DNA from: G963678445 sp963678445
Lineage (GTDB): Bacteria; Hydrogenedentota; Hydrogenedentia; Hydrogenedentales; G963678445
Length of the DNA: 64,000 nucleotides
Direction: 5' to 3'
Assembly: GCA_963678445.1 (NCBI GenBank)
Contig: OY782877.1
Location: 2,356,001 to 2,420,000 of the forward strand
The notes below the pieces were generated by a model. That model searched no databases, was not told the origin of the DNA, and was given only the letters and a program-made list of their open reading frames with translations. Of the stretch, positions 50,967 to 57,836 are shown one piece after another. The translations under genes and the position numbers were made by a program. Each line of letters begins with the position of its first letter. Position 1 is the first letter of the stretch.

Positions 50967-51028
50967 TTTCACTTTTTGCCTCTGGCGAGGCGGCAATTTC
51001 GAGCGCTGATCGGGTAACAAAGTGAAAG
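50967..51028. repeat. Nested inverted repeats
   Basis: CTTTCACTTT (50967-50976) and AAAGTGAAAG (51019-51028) are perfect 10-bp inverted repeats whose match extends imperfectly to about 15 bp. Between them is a smaller hairpin, GCCTC-TGGC-GAGGC. A separate CCCCGGC-TAT-GCCGGGG palindrome lies at 50942-50958. The location inside the tRNA-Pro island suggests a recombination or protein-binding site. Confidence 0.5.
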
Positions 51029-51056
51029 CACGATACCACTACACGGGCAAGGAGGA

Positions 51057-51338
51057 ATGAAAATCTGTGCGGTTTCGAGAGGCGAGTTTGAGAGGCACCG
51101 AGTGCAGGTGCTGATGAACGCGGGGCAGGCAGGTAGCGTGGACGAGATTGAATGGCAACTCGAAGGGGAAGAAATCAGCGAAGAGAGCGGCAGGCTTGCG
51201 CTTTCCGTCGTCGATTTCAGTCAGAATCTGACGCGGTTCAAACGCTGCCGCCCGACGCGAGATCCTGAAATGTGTTCGTCTAAACCGTACCCTGTCGGAC
51301 GTAATTATAGCCTTAAAATAAGAAAGCCGTTCACCTAG
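51057..51338 (+). CDS. Small hypothetical protein (island cargo)
   Basis: 93 residues. ATG 51057 is immediately preceded by AAGGAGGA, the best Shine-Dalgarno in this stretch, although very close to the start. The first ~65 residues are Glu-rich and amphipathic ('EIEWQLEGEEISEESG'), and the C-terminal 25 look less protein-like, so the 3' end may be altered. No family recognised. It reads towards the tRNA-Pro gene on the opposite strand. Confidence 0.4.
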   Translation: MKICAVSRGEFERHRVQVLMNAGQAGSVDEIEWQLEGEEISEESGRLALSVVDFSQNLTRFKRCRPTRDPEMCSSKPYPVGRNYSLKIRKPFT

Positions 51339-51351
51339 ATAGGTGAACGGC
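51326..51351 (-). terminator. Palindromic terminator of tRNA-Pro
   Basis: GCCGTTCACCT-atct-AGGTGAACGGC is an 11-bp perfect stem, followed on the minus strand by TTTCTTATTTT. It sits 13 nt past the tRNA 3' end. On the plus strand it is followed by AGTTTTT, so it may also serve the small gene ending at 51338. Confidence 0.85.
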
Positions 51352-51364
51352 AGTTTTTGAAAAA

Positions 51365-51442
51365 TGGTCGGGGCGACTAGATTTGAACTAGCGATCTCTT
51401 GACCCCCAGTCAAGCGCCTTAACCGGACTAGGCCACGCCCCG
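51365..51442 (-). tRNA. tRNA-Pro (anticodon GGG)
   Basis: Full cloverleaf on the minus strand: acceptor CGGGGCG (5' end at 51442) with CGCCCCG, anticodon stem CTTGA/TCAAG with loop CTGGGGG giving anticodon GGG at 51405-51407, T-loop TTCAAAT, discriminator A and an encoded CCA. Its 3' end is duplicated at 48840-48858, making it the target of the adjacent island. Confidence 0.95.
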
Positions 51443-51973
51443 ACCGTGATAGGTTGCCATAGACAACCCCGCACATTGGCCATGTGCGGATGCATACTGT
51501 AGCAAATTCGAGAAAGAAAATGCAAATAATTTGTAGGCAAATCCGGGCATAATGGTTTTGGGGTTTTGAAAAAAGGTTGTTGCTCTTTAATTTCTCCTCG
51601 GAGGTGTCTGTTGTTTGGTCGTGTGCGGCAGGCAAGGTGAAAAATACGCGAACTGTGTGAACTGTAAGGAGGCGTTTAACGCGAATTGCAAATGGGGCCT
51701 TACTTGCGTCATTATGCGTGTGAGTCTGAAAATGCGCTGCTTGGGAATATAGAATGTACGAAAGCGGTCCAGCGACCGCAAGGTGGCCAGGGCCACACCC
51801 AGGAGACATGGTTCTTGACGTCGTTGACCGAAATAAAACTTCGTTGTTTATTACAACGCTTGGAATTTTAGTCACTAACCGTGGGGTGCAGTGCTTTGCT
51901 CTTTGTTGTTTGTCGGGATTCGGCGTACTGAGCTCAGCGCGGTTCAATATGTAAATTTTCGGGAGGGGCGTTT
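51443..51973. repeat. Gap with an inverted copy of the dispersed repeat
   Basis: At about 51763-51820, 'AAGCGGTCCAGCGACCGCAA' (reverse complement of the hairpin core) is followed by 'GGTGGCCAGGGCCACACCCA' and an 'ACATGGTTCTTG' block, so this copy is on the minus strand. The rest of the 530-bp gap shows no supported gene; a long open frame on the minus strand crosses the tRNA and is rejected. Confidence 0.65.
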
Positions 51974-54022
51974 GTGAGTAAAAGATATTCGGCGCGTAGT
52001 CATCATGGATCCGTCACGCTTATCGTTACTTTTTTATTGGGCATCGGCATTGGGTTTGCCCTGTGTTATGCCTATCTTGAAACGCTTGGGGTTAATCTTT
52101 CCGATACGATTCCGCAAGCGCCACCTGAACCGCAAGCTGTAATGCAGGAAGCACAGCAGTCCCCTGAAGCGCCACAGGAAGAGGTGCGTGAAATCGCAAC
52201 GCTGCAACAGCCTGGGCGTCATCTTTTTGTAGCGATTGACGGTCTTGTGCTTGGCGCGGAAATGCAATCGCTGTTGGCTCAGTATACGCCTGGCGGGGTA
52301 GTGCTTGGTGCGGAGAATGTGGATAATCCGCAGCAACTTCGTGCGTTGGTGCAGGCCATTAAGGCCGCATGTCTCTCTCAGGACGAAAATGCCATCGCCC
52401 CCATTATTGCGATTGCGCAGGCAGGGGGAGAAACGGGTAATCCGCTTCGGCTTTCATCCGCCCCGAGTCCGCAGGCCCTGGGAGCCGCCAATGATCTCAC
52501 TGCCATTCATGAGACCGCACGTCGCTATGGCGAGACTGCCCGCGCCGTAGGTGTTGAGATGTTGCTGGCGCCTTCGTTGGATGTCTATCAGGATTCCCTT
52601 TCTGATCCCTTGTTGCAGGAGTCCTGTTTTGGACGTTTGCCGGCAGCGGTTACGCAATGCGGTATTGCCTTTGTTGATGGACTGGAAAGTACGGGGGTAG
52701 TGTCGGCGATCAAAAACTTTCCCGGTGCTGGTGCGGCTGTGCGTCAGGACTCGGGGGAACGACGTATCTTGTTGACGGATATGCGTGCGCTGGCGGAATT
52801 GATGTTCCCCTTTGCGGAAATGGCTACACGGCAGGTATCGGCTATCCTGGTTGACCATATTGTCGTGCCTGCCTTGGGAAGGGGAGAGCGGGAAACCCCT
52901 CCGGCCTCTTTGTCGCCCTTATTGCTCAACACTATTGTGCGTAAAAAGTGGGGCTACAATGGATTGTTGCTGGCCAATGACATCACCCAATTGCCGCAGT
53001 CGCCTGCTGACGCAACAGTGGCAGCGCTTGCTGCAGGCTGTGACGCCGTGCTGGTGCTGCATGATGTTGCACAGCACCTGCCCGCCATTTGTACGGTCTT
53101 GCAGGAGACGAATGACACAGATTTAGTTGCGCATTGTCGGGAGGCGCAAACCCGGCTCTCCCTGCTGCGGCAACGTCTGGATGCGGAGCCTGAAGTGGCA
53201 ACGCCTGCCCCTGTCCTTGCAGCGACAGAAACGATGCCAGAAGAGACGGAACCGCAAAGCGAAGCTGCGCCTGTCGCGGAAGCGGCCCCAGTGGAAGAAA
53301 GCGCTCCTTCAGAGGGCGATGCGGTGCTCGCATCTGAGGAAGGGGCTGTTGAAATTGATGCTGAGGAAGGCACAGACACTCCCGATAGTATGCCAGGGGA
53401 AATAACTCCGCAGGAATCGGTAGAAGCGATAACGATAGCCGTAGCGCCGGTGGTAGACGAAAGCGTCGAAGAGCCGGAATCCGTAACGCCGCCCCCGGTA
53501 ACCCCAGAAAGTACAGAGGCCGTTGTTGCGGAGGAAACCCCAGCACCAACAGAAGGCGCCGTTGAAGAAAATTCCGTTCCAGAAGAAGTGACAGAAAACA
53601 CAGCAGAAGATATAGAAACAGCTGCGCCTCTAGAATCCTCAGAAACAGAGGAGGAGCTAAACGAAGAATCCCCAATGGAGGAAGCTGCCGCGGCTGCGCC
53701 TGAAACCGCTAGTGTTTCTGCCGAAGGGACATCCAATGCCGAAGAAGAAGAAGTTGATGAGAGCCCTAAGGAAGGGGAAGACGCACATTCTCCCAATGCA
53801 GCGCCAACTTCTGTTGCGTCCAATCTCCCCACTGACGTTCCGCCGGACACCCGTATCGTGCTGCACAAGATTCAACGGGGCGACACGCTGTTGGGTATTG
53901 CCCGTAAATACGGTGTTTCTGCCAGCGACTTGAAAACCTGGAACAAGCTTAGCAGCAACACGATCAAATATGGGCGTATCCTGAAAGTCTTTGCGCCACA
54001 AGAAGAAACGCCTACGGAATAG
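51974..54022 (+). CDS. Membrane-anchored GH3/NagZ-like pseudo-glycosidase with C-terminal LysM domain
   Basis: 682 residues from GTG 51974 (GGGAGGGG upstream). A single N-terminal membrane helix (~13-35) is followed by a GH3 barrel of the beta-N-acetylhexosaminidase (NagZ) type, ~80-400: 'GGVVLGAENV', 'LAPSLDVYQD', 'GVVSAIKNFPGAGAA' and 'KKWGYNGLLLANDI'. Key residues are lost. The KHFPGHG catalytic His motif reads KNFPGAG (247-253), the nucleophile Asp of SDD is N335, and the substrate-binding D-x-EGG reads AQAGG. A ~220-residue Glu/Ala/Pro/Thr linker leads to LysM (~625-675, 'HKIQRGDTLLGIARKYGV'). Probably a periplasmic peptidoglycan-binding or regulatory protein rather than an enzyme. Confidence 0.82.
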   Translation: MSKRYSARSHHGSVTLIVTFLLGIGIGFALCYAYLETLGVNLSDTIPQAPPEPQAVMQEAQQSPEAPQEEVREIATLQQPGRHLFVAIDGLVLGAEMQSLLAQYTPGGVVLGAENVDNPQQLRALVQAIKAACLSQDENAIAPIIAIAQAGGETGNPLRLSSAPSPQALGAANDLTAIHETARRYGETARAVGVEMLLAPSLDVYQDSLSDPLLQESCFGRLPAAVTQCGIAFVDGLESTGVVSAIKNFPGAGAAVRQDSGERRILLTDMRALAELMFPFAEMATRQVSAILVDHIVVPALGRGERETPPASLSPLLLNTIVRKKWGYNGLLLANDITQLPQSPADATVAALAAGCDAVLVLHDVAQHLPAICTVLQETNDTDLVAHCREAQTRLSLLRQRLDAEPEVATPAPVLAATETMPEETEPQSEAAPVAEAAPVEESAPSEGDAVLASEEGAVEIDAEEGTDTPDSMPGEITPQESVEAITIAVAPVVDESVEEPESVTPPPVTPESTEAVVAEETPAPTEGAVEENSVPEEVTENTAEDIETAAPLESSETEEELNEESPMEEAAAAAPETASVSAEGTSNAEEEEVDESPKEGEDAHSPNAAPTSVASNLPTDVPPDTRIVLHKIQRGDTLLGIARKYGVSASDLKTWNKLSSNTIKYGRILKVFAPQEETPTE

Positions 54023-54033
54023 ACCGTAGGCGT
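54008..54033 (+). terminator. Stem-loop overlapping the stop of the GH3-LysM gene
   Basis: ACGCCTACGG-aataga-CCGTAGGCGT, a 10-bp perfect stem with the TAG stop in its loop. The downstream T-tract is poor (GGTTTCG). Confidence 0.55.
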
Positions 54034-54100
54034 GGTTTCGATGCACTAACGAGCATTTCAAACGCTAGCCGAAAAGGGATGAGCGCAAGAAAATATTAAG

Positions 54101-54400
54101 TTACCCGAGTTTTTCTTGCACGCTACGCACCTTGTCTTGCATGCTTTGATCGCGATCCGTACGCGTACCCAACTTTAACACCGTACTGATGCGAGGCGCA
54201 CCCATGGCGTGCACTTTTTCATGGCATGCCTTTACTGCACCCATGACGGCATCCCATTCGCCTTCGATATTTGTGCCGTAGGCATGCAGTTCTGTTTTCA
54301 GCCCCGCGTCCTTGAGTACCTGCTCACAGGCAGCCACATACGGTGATAACGAGGTGTCTTTCACTAAAGGGATAACGCATAAATCGGCAATAACTTTCAT
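54101..54400 (-). CDS. MTH1187/YqgV-family thiamine-binding protein
   Basis: 99 residues from the ATG at 54398-54400 (GAGGAAG ~8 nt upstream). The DUF77 pattern is clear: 'MKVIADLCVIPLVKDTSLSPYVAAC', 'GLKTELHAYGTNIEGEWDAVMGAVKACHEKVHAMG' and 'RISTVLKLGTRTDR'. The family forms ferredoxin-like tetramers that bind thiamine or its pyrimidine. No thiamine synthesis genes are near, so a scavenging or sensing role is only inferred. Confidence 0.9.
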   Translation of the reverse strand: MKVIADLCVIPLVKDTSLSPYVAACEQVLKDAGLKTELHAYGTNIEGEWDAVMGAVKACHEKVHAMGAPRISTVLKLGTRTDRDQSMQDKVRSVQEKLG

Positions 54401-54471
54401 CGTAGCGTCTTCCTCAAAACAGCCGCGGCGCATGATTGCAGCTGAAAGGTTATTTTTCTATTGCCTTCGTG

Positions 54472-55206
54472 CTACCGACGGTCGGCAATGATTAACAAGC
54501 GCACCAGATTCATGATGGCGACGGCTGCTGCTGCTACATAGGTAAGGGCCGCTGCGGTTAAGACTTTGCGCGCACCACTCATTTCTTCCGTGGATAAATA
54601 ACCGCCGTGCGACAACGCCTTTAAGGCGCGACGACTTGCATTAAATTCTACCGGCAACGTCACCAGGGTGAAAAACACCGATGCGGCAAACAGCCAGATA
54701 CCCGCCTGCATCAATATATGGCTTCCTGCCATAGGGATAATCAGCCCAATCAAGAACAGGGGAAATGCCAAAGTTGAGGCCAAAGAGCAGAACGGATAAA
54801 CCGTATTGCGCAGCATCAGGGGTGAATACAGTCGTGCATGCTGAATCGCATGCCCCACTTCATGGGCAGCAATACCCAACGCCGCCACACTGCGTCCATG
54901 GTAAATATCCTGCGAAAGACGCAACGTGCGCGAGCGTGGATCATAATGATCAGTCAGGGAACCGTTAATACATTCCAAACCACATGACTGACTGGTCGCA
55001 TCGCCTGGTCCGGACGAGACCGACAGGCCTGCATCATCCAGAATCAACTTGGCGACATCGGCCCCAGTCAGGCCAGCACGATTCGCTACACGCGAAAACC
55101 GCGCATAGGTTGTCTTTACCTTCATCTGCGCCCACATCGCCAGCAAAAATGCGGGCAATACCAATAGCATTGTGGGGTCAAAAAACATCATGGGCATCAT
55201 CGGCAT
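54472..55206 (-). CDS. Membrane zinc metallopeptidase (YugP / Zn_peptidase_2 family)
   Basis: 244 residues. An N-terminal membrane segment follows a Met-rich start. 'DHYDPRSRTLRLS' and 'GIAAHEVGHAIQH' (HEVGH zinc site) are family hallmarks, followed by two further hydrophobic helices, an 'LPVEFNASRRAL' block and a final membrane segment. The function of YugP-like peptidases is poorly known; they are neutral metalloproteases of the inner membrane. The arrangement is typical and no catalytic residue is missing. Confidence 0.9.
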   Translation of the reverse strand: MPMMPMMFFDPTMLLVLPAFLLAMWAQMKVKTTYARFSRVANRAGLTGADVAKLILDDAGLSVSSGPGDATSQSCGLECINGSLTDHYDPRSRTLRLSQDIYHGRSVAALGIAAHEVGHAIQHARLYSPLMLRNTVYPFCSLASTLAFPLFLIGLIIPMAGSHILMQAGIWLFAASVFFTLVTLPVEFNASRRALKALSHGGYLSTEEMSGARKVLTAAALTYVAAAAVAIMNLVRLLIIADRR

Positions 55207-55325
55207 CGCTTCAATCCTCTTTTAATCTCCAGGTGCATACGAGCTCGAATGCACAACATCTGGGGAATAGCGTTCTTCTGCAAATTTCAAAATAGTTATT
55301 TAGTGACTAAAATTTCAAGAGTGCC

Positions 55326-55406
55326 CATAAAATAACGGACTTTTTGCTGTGGTCAGGGATGGCAAGGGCCATACCTATTGCTTGCGGTCGCTGGACCGCT
55401 TTAGAC
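55326..55406 (+). repeat. Dispersed intergenic repeat, well-conserved copy
   Basis: 'TTTTTGCTGTGGTCAGGGAT', then 'GGCAAGGGCCATACCTATTG' and 'CTTGCGGTCGCTGGACCGCT' in the same order as copy A at 7.1 kb, including the upstream 'CTGTGGTCA' flank. This shows that the conserved unit is about 70 bp. Confidence 0.8.
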
Positions 55407-55868
55407 ATATCCGACATTTAACTATACTCCATTTAGCCCCAAGGGGGCCAGAATCAACCTTAACAACATTTTCAAACAAAGATAGCGGTTCCTATCCCGC
55501 CCTACAGTAAAACACCATCTATGCTTATTTATTCCATAACGCAAAGATTGCGCACACATACTTAACAAGCAAATTTCGCGCCAAAATTTTTTCTCATGGC
55601 GTGCATTTGAGGAAGGAGTATACAAACCAGGCGGTTTTTTTTAGAAACATTAACTCTTTACACTAAAAGAGGTTAGATGGACTCCAAAGATGGATGACCC
55701 CGTTCCTCTTTTCAATTCCGGAAAAGTGTATCAGGACATCTTTCAGCCCCTAAACTGAAATGAGGTATGCAACGGTGCAAAATGCCTTAGTTTGCCGGAA
55801 ATCAGGCAGGACGACGAATTAGTAAAAAGAGGGTGTGTAAAAATGTAATGGGGGGAGATGGAGAAGGA
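55407..55868. other. Gap without a supported gene
   Basis: Between the repeat and tRNA-His. AT-rich in parts; short open frames have no recognisable product or good start. Some of it must be tRNA downstream sequence and the promoter region of the zinc peptidase gene. I see nothing else. Confidence 0.5.
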
Positions 55869-55945
55869 TGGTACCGGGGGACGGGTTCGAACCGTCGGCC
55901 TCTGGATCCACAATCCAGCGCTCTAACCAACTGAGCTACCCCGGC
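55869..55945 (-). tRNA. tRNA-His (anticodon GTG), with A73
   Basis: Minus-strand cloverleaf: acceptor GCCGGGG with CCCCGGT, D-arm 'AGCTCAGTTGGTTAGAGC', anticodon stem CTGGA/TCCAG with loop TTGTGGA (GTG at 55909-55911), T-arm GACGG-TTCGAAC-CCGTC, and encoded CCA. Position 73 is A and pair 1-72 is G-T; a G is encoded at -1 (55946 complement). The usual bacterial His identity pair G-1:C73 is thus absent. Confidence 0.93.
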
Positions 55946-56122
55946 CTATCTCATGATGATGCAAGACATTTCTGTCCGCAAAACGAAGGAAGTATAGCGG
56001 ATTTTCTGCGGACGTTGCAAGTTTGCAATGCTTGCGCTTTGCGGGTAAATACGATAGAGTTTTCATATTGTACAGAAGTAGAGAATGTGCATGGATAAGG
56101 ACAATGACGTGGAGGAGCGCGT

Positions 56123-56470
56123 ATGCGATACTGCCATCATTGCAGCGCTGCTTGGGAAAGCGAAAAGAAAATTCCGGGGGTTAAGGAATGTTGTGAGCAA
56201 TGCTGCGCCTATTTGCATTGTTGCAAAAATTGCCGTTTTCACGATCCGTATGCCCCCAACCAGTGTCGTATTCCCAACACGGAATCGGTAGCGGATCGTA
56301 GTGGCGCTAATTTCTGCGATTCGTTTGAATTCTCGGAGAAGAACGGGAACAAGGGAAAACGTCCTCAGGCGCAGGTTCAGGATGCGTTCGCAAAATTATT
56401 CGGTGAGGATACCAGTGAAGAATCGGGCAAACCGACTTCGCTCGATGACCTTTTCGGGAGTTCCAAGTAA
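56123..56470 (+). CDS. Cys-rich zinc-ribbon-like small protein
   Basis: 115 residues; ATG 56123 has GGAGGAG ~7 nt upstream. The N-terminal 65 residues hold ten cysteines in CxxC-type pairs: 'MRYCHHC', 'ECCEQCCAYLHCCKNCRFHDP', then 'NQCRIPNTESV' and 'ANFCDSFEF'. This suggests two zinc or Fe-S sites. I recognise the pattern (LHCCxNCRFyDPyApNQCRep...DrxxANFCDyFe) from uncharacterised proteins in many phyla; no function is known. The acidic C-terminal tail ('SLDDLFGSSK') is probably disordered. A terminator follows. Confidence 0.8.
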   Translation: MRYCHHCSAAWESEKKIPGVKECCEQCCAYLHCCKNCRFHDPYAPNQCRIPNTESVADRSGANFCDSFEFSEKNGNKGKRPQAQVQDAFAKLFGEDTSEESGKPTSLDDLFGSSK

Positions 56471-56477
56471 ATTTTTT

Positions 56478-56526
56478 GAGAAACCGCTTCCGTGCAGCAA
56501 CGGAAGCGGTTTCTCTGTTTTTTTAA
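56478..56526 (+). terminator. Rho-independent terminator
   Basis: GAGAAACCGCTTCCGT-gcagca-ACGGAAGCGGTTTCTC (56478-56515), a 16-bp perfect stem followed by GTTTTTTT. The opposite strand has TTTTTT beyond the stem as well, so it may also stop transcripts from the aldo/keto reductase side. Confidence 0.95.
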
Positions 56527-56565
56527 AAAGCAATACACCAACATTGTGATACCGGACATTACCCT

Positions 56566-57777
56566 TTATGCGGAAAGGGTGCGTTGTGCCTGCAGAAGAC
56601 GATTGGCAATATTGATGCCTTGCGGGCAAGCGGCGGTAGCGGCAGCCAGATCAATACCGGAAAAGTCTCTTTCACAATCTGCCAATGCACTGTACAGCTG
56701 ACGCGCGCTTTCCTTTTCACCGTAGGCGTCGTGATACATCAGGTAACGCAAGGTGTCAGCAATGCGCAGGTTGCAATCTACTTTCGACTCGCAAAGGTGA
56801 CTGCATCCAGTACAGTATTGGGGCGAGGTACGTGCCGCGAAACGGTTGAGCTGTACGAAGTCAGTCATAGAAAGTTTTACGGGAGACATCGCGGCGGCGG
56901 TATTTTCCATGACATGCTCCACGCTGCTCATTTGTGAACAAACCGCATCGATCCGTTCATCGGCCCATACCGCCTTCAGCTTAGCCTGCGTCAACGTGAA
57001 CTCATCTGATTTGAATTTCAACGCTTCTTCGGCATCATCCGGAATAGAGCCCAGTGTTTTCATTGCGATAAGCCCAATTCCCGCTTTTTTGCAGGCATCC
57101 ATCGCCATATTCAGCTCTTTGTCTCCGTATTGTCGGAAATTGTAGCGGAACATAATTGCATCGATACCACCGCCCAGGGCCGCCCCAGCCTGTAGCATTT
57201 CAGGCACAGCATCATGTGCAGTAAAACCGAAGAATCGGATCTTGCCCTCTTTTTTTAATTCCTCGGCCATTTTCAGGATTTCCGGGGTTAGATACGCCTT
57301 GTCATGCGCCATGTGCATGTAAAACAAATCCAGGTAGTCTGTTTCCAGATCAGCCAGGCATTTGTCAAGATTGCTGCGAAACTTGTCCGGTGTAGCCGCA
57401 TGAGGCGCCATGTGCACCTTTGATGCGATGAACAGCTTTTTGCGGTCGCCGATTTGTTTGATAAACGGCGCGATAGTCTGGTGGGATTTTCCACCGGCAT
57501 ACATCTGAGCGGTGTCCAGAAAATCTACGCCAAACTGGTAAGCACGGTGCAAGCGTTTATCGTATTTAGGGTCGAGCGTTTGGCAGCAGCCCATGAGGAG
57601 GATAGGAATAGATACGCCGGTTTTCCCCAGCATTTTCCGGGGTACTTTTTGAGGCTTTTCTGGTGCGGCAGGTTCCTGGGCTTTTGCGGTATGGGAGCTG
57701 GTTGCCAGAGTCAGTCCAGCGCCTGAAGCCAGGGCACCTTTCATGAATTCGCGACGCGGTAGTCCTTTCTTTTCCAT
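56566..57777 (-). CDS. Tat-exported aldo/keto reductase with C-terminal cysteine cluster
   Basis: 403 residues; AGGAG lies 9 nt before the ATG at 57777. 'LPRREFMKGALASGAG' is a twin-arginine signal, so the protein is folded with its cofactor before export. The AKR barrel (~50-300) has 'MLGKTGVSIPILLMGCC', catalytic Asp/Tyr in 'DFLDTAQMYAGGKS' and Lys in 'FIASKVHMAPH'. The last ~75 residues contain 'YCTGCSHLCESKVDCN' and 'ACPQGINI', the C-x2-C-x3-C...CP pattern of a [4Fe-4S] site seen in ferredoxin-fused AKRs. It is the last gene of a minus-strand cluster with a polyferredoxin, suggesting electron exchange with it. Confidence 0.88.
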   Translation of the reverse strand: MEKKGLPRREFMKGALASGAGLTLATSSHTAKAQEPAAPEKPQKVPRKMLGKTGVSIPILLMGCCQTLDPKYDKRLHRAYQFGVDFLDTAQMYAGGKSHQTIAPFIKQIGDRKKLFIASKVHMAPHAATPDKFRSNLDKCLADLETDYLDLFYMHMAHDKAYLTPEILKMAEELKKEGKIRFFGFTAHDAVPEMLQAGAALGGGIDAIMFRYNFRQYGDKELNMAMDACKKAGIGLIAMKTLGSIPDDAEEALKFKSDEFTLTQAKLKAVWADERIDAVCSQMSSVEHVMENTAAAMSPVKLSMTDFVQLNRFAARTSPQYCTGCSHLCESKVDCNLRIADTLRYLMYHDAYGEKESARQLYSALADCERDFSGIDLAAATAACPQGINIANRLLQAQRTLSA

Positions 57778-57836
57778 ATCCCCATTCTCCTTTTTGTATA
57801 TGCAGCTTATTTTTTAAACGGTAGAGCGGCACTCTC

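Larger units (their letters stand above)
48840..51378. mobile_element. Small genomic island at tRNA-Pro(GGG)
   Basis: A 2.5-kb segment bounded by the duplicated tRNA 3' sequence (48840-48858 and 51360-51378). The intact tRNA lies at the right edge with its 3' end pointing into the segment, the expected geometry. The cargo is phage/plasmid-like: a TPR-like protein, a DUF2513 protein, two small unknown genes and an excisionase-like HTH gene with an in-frame stop. No integrase gene is recognisable, so the element is non-autonomous or decayed. Confidence 0.6.

Noticed and set aside
51039..51947. Long minus-strand open frame of ~300 codons
   Set aside because: It runs straight through the tRNA-Pro gene and its terminator, has no recognisable domain and no start signal.
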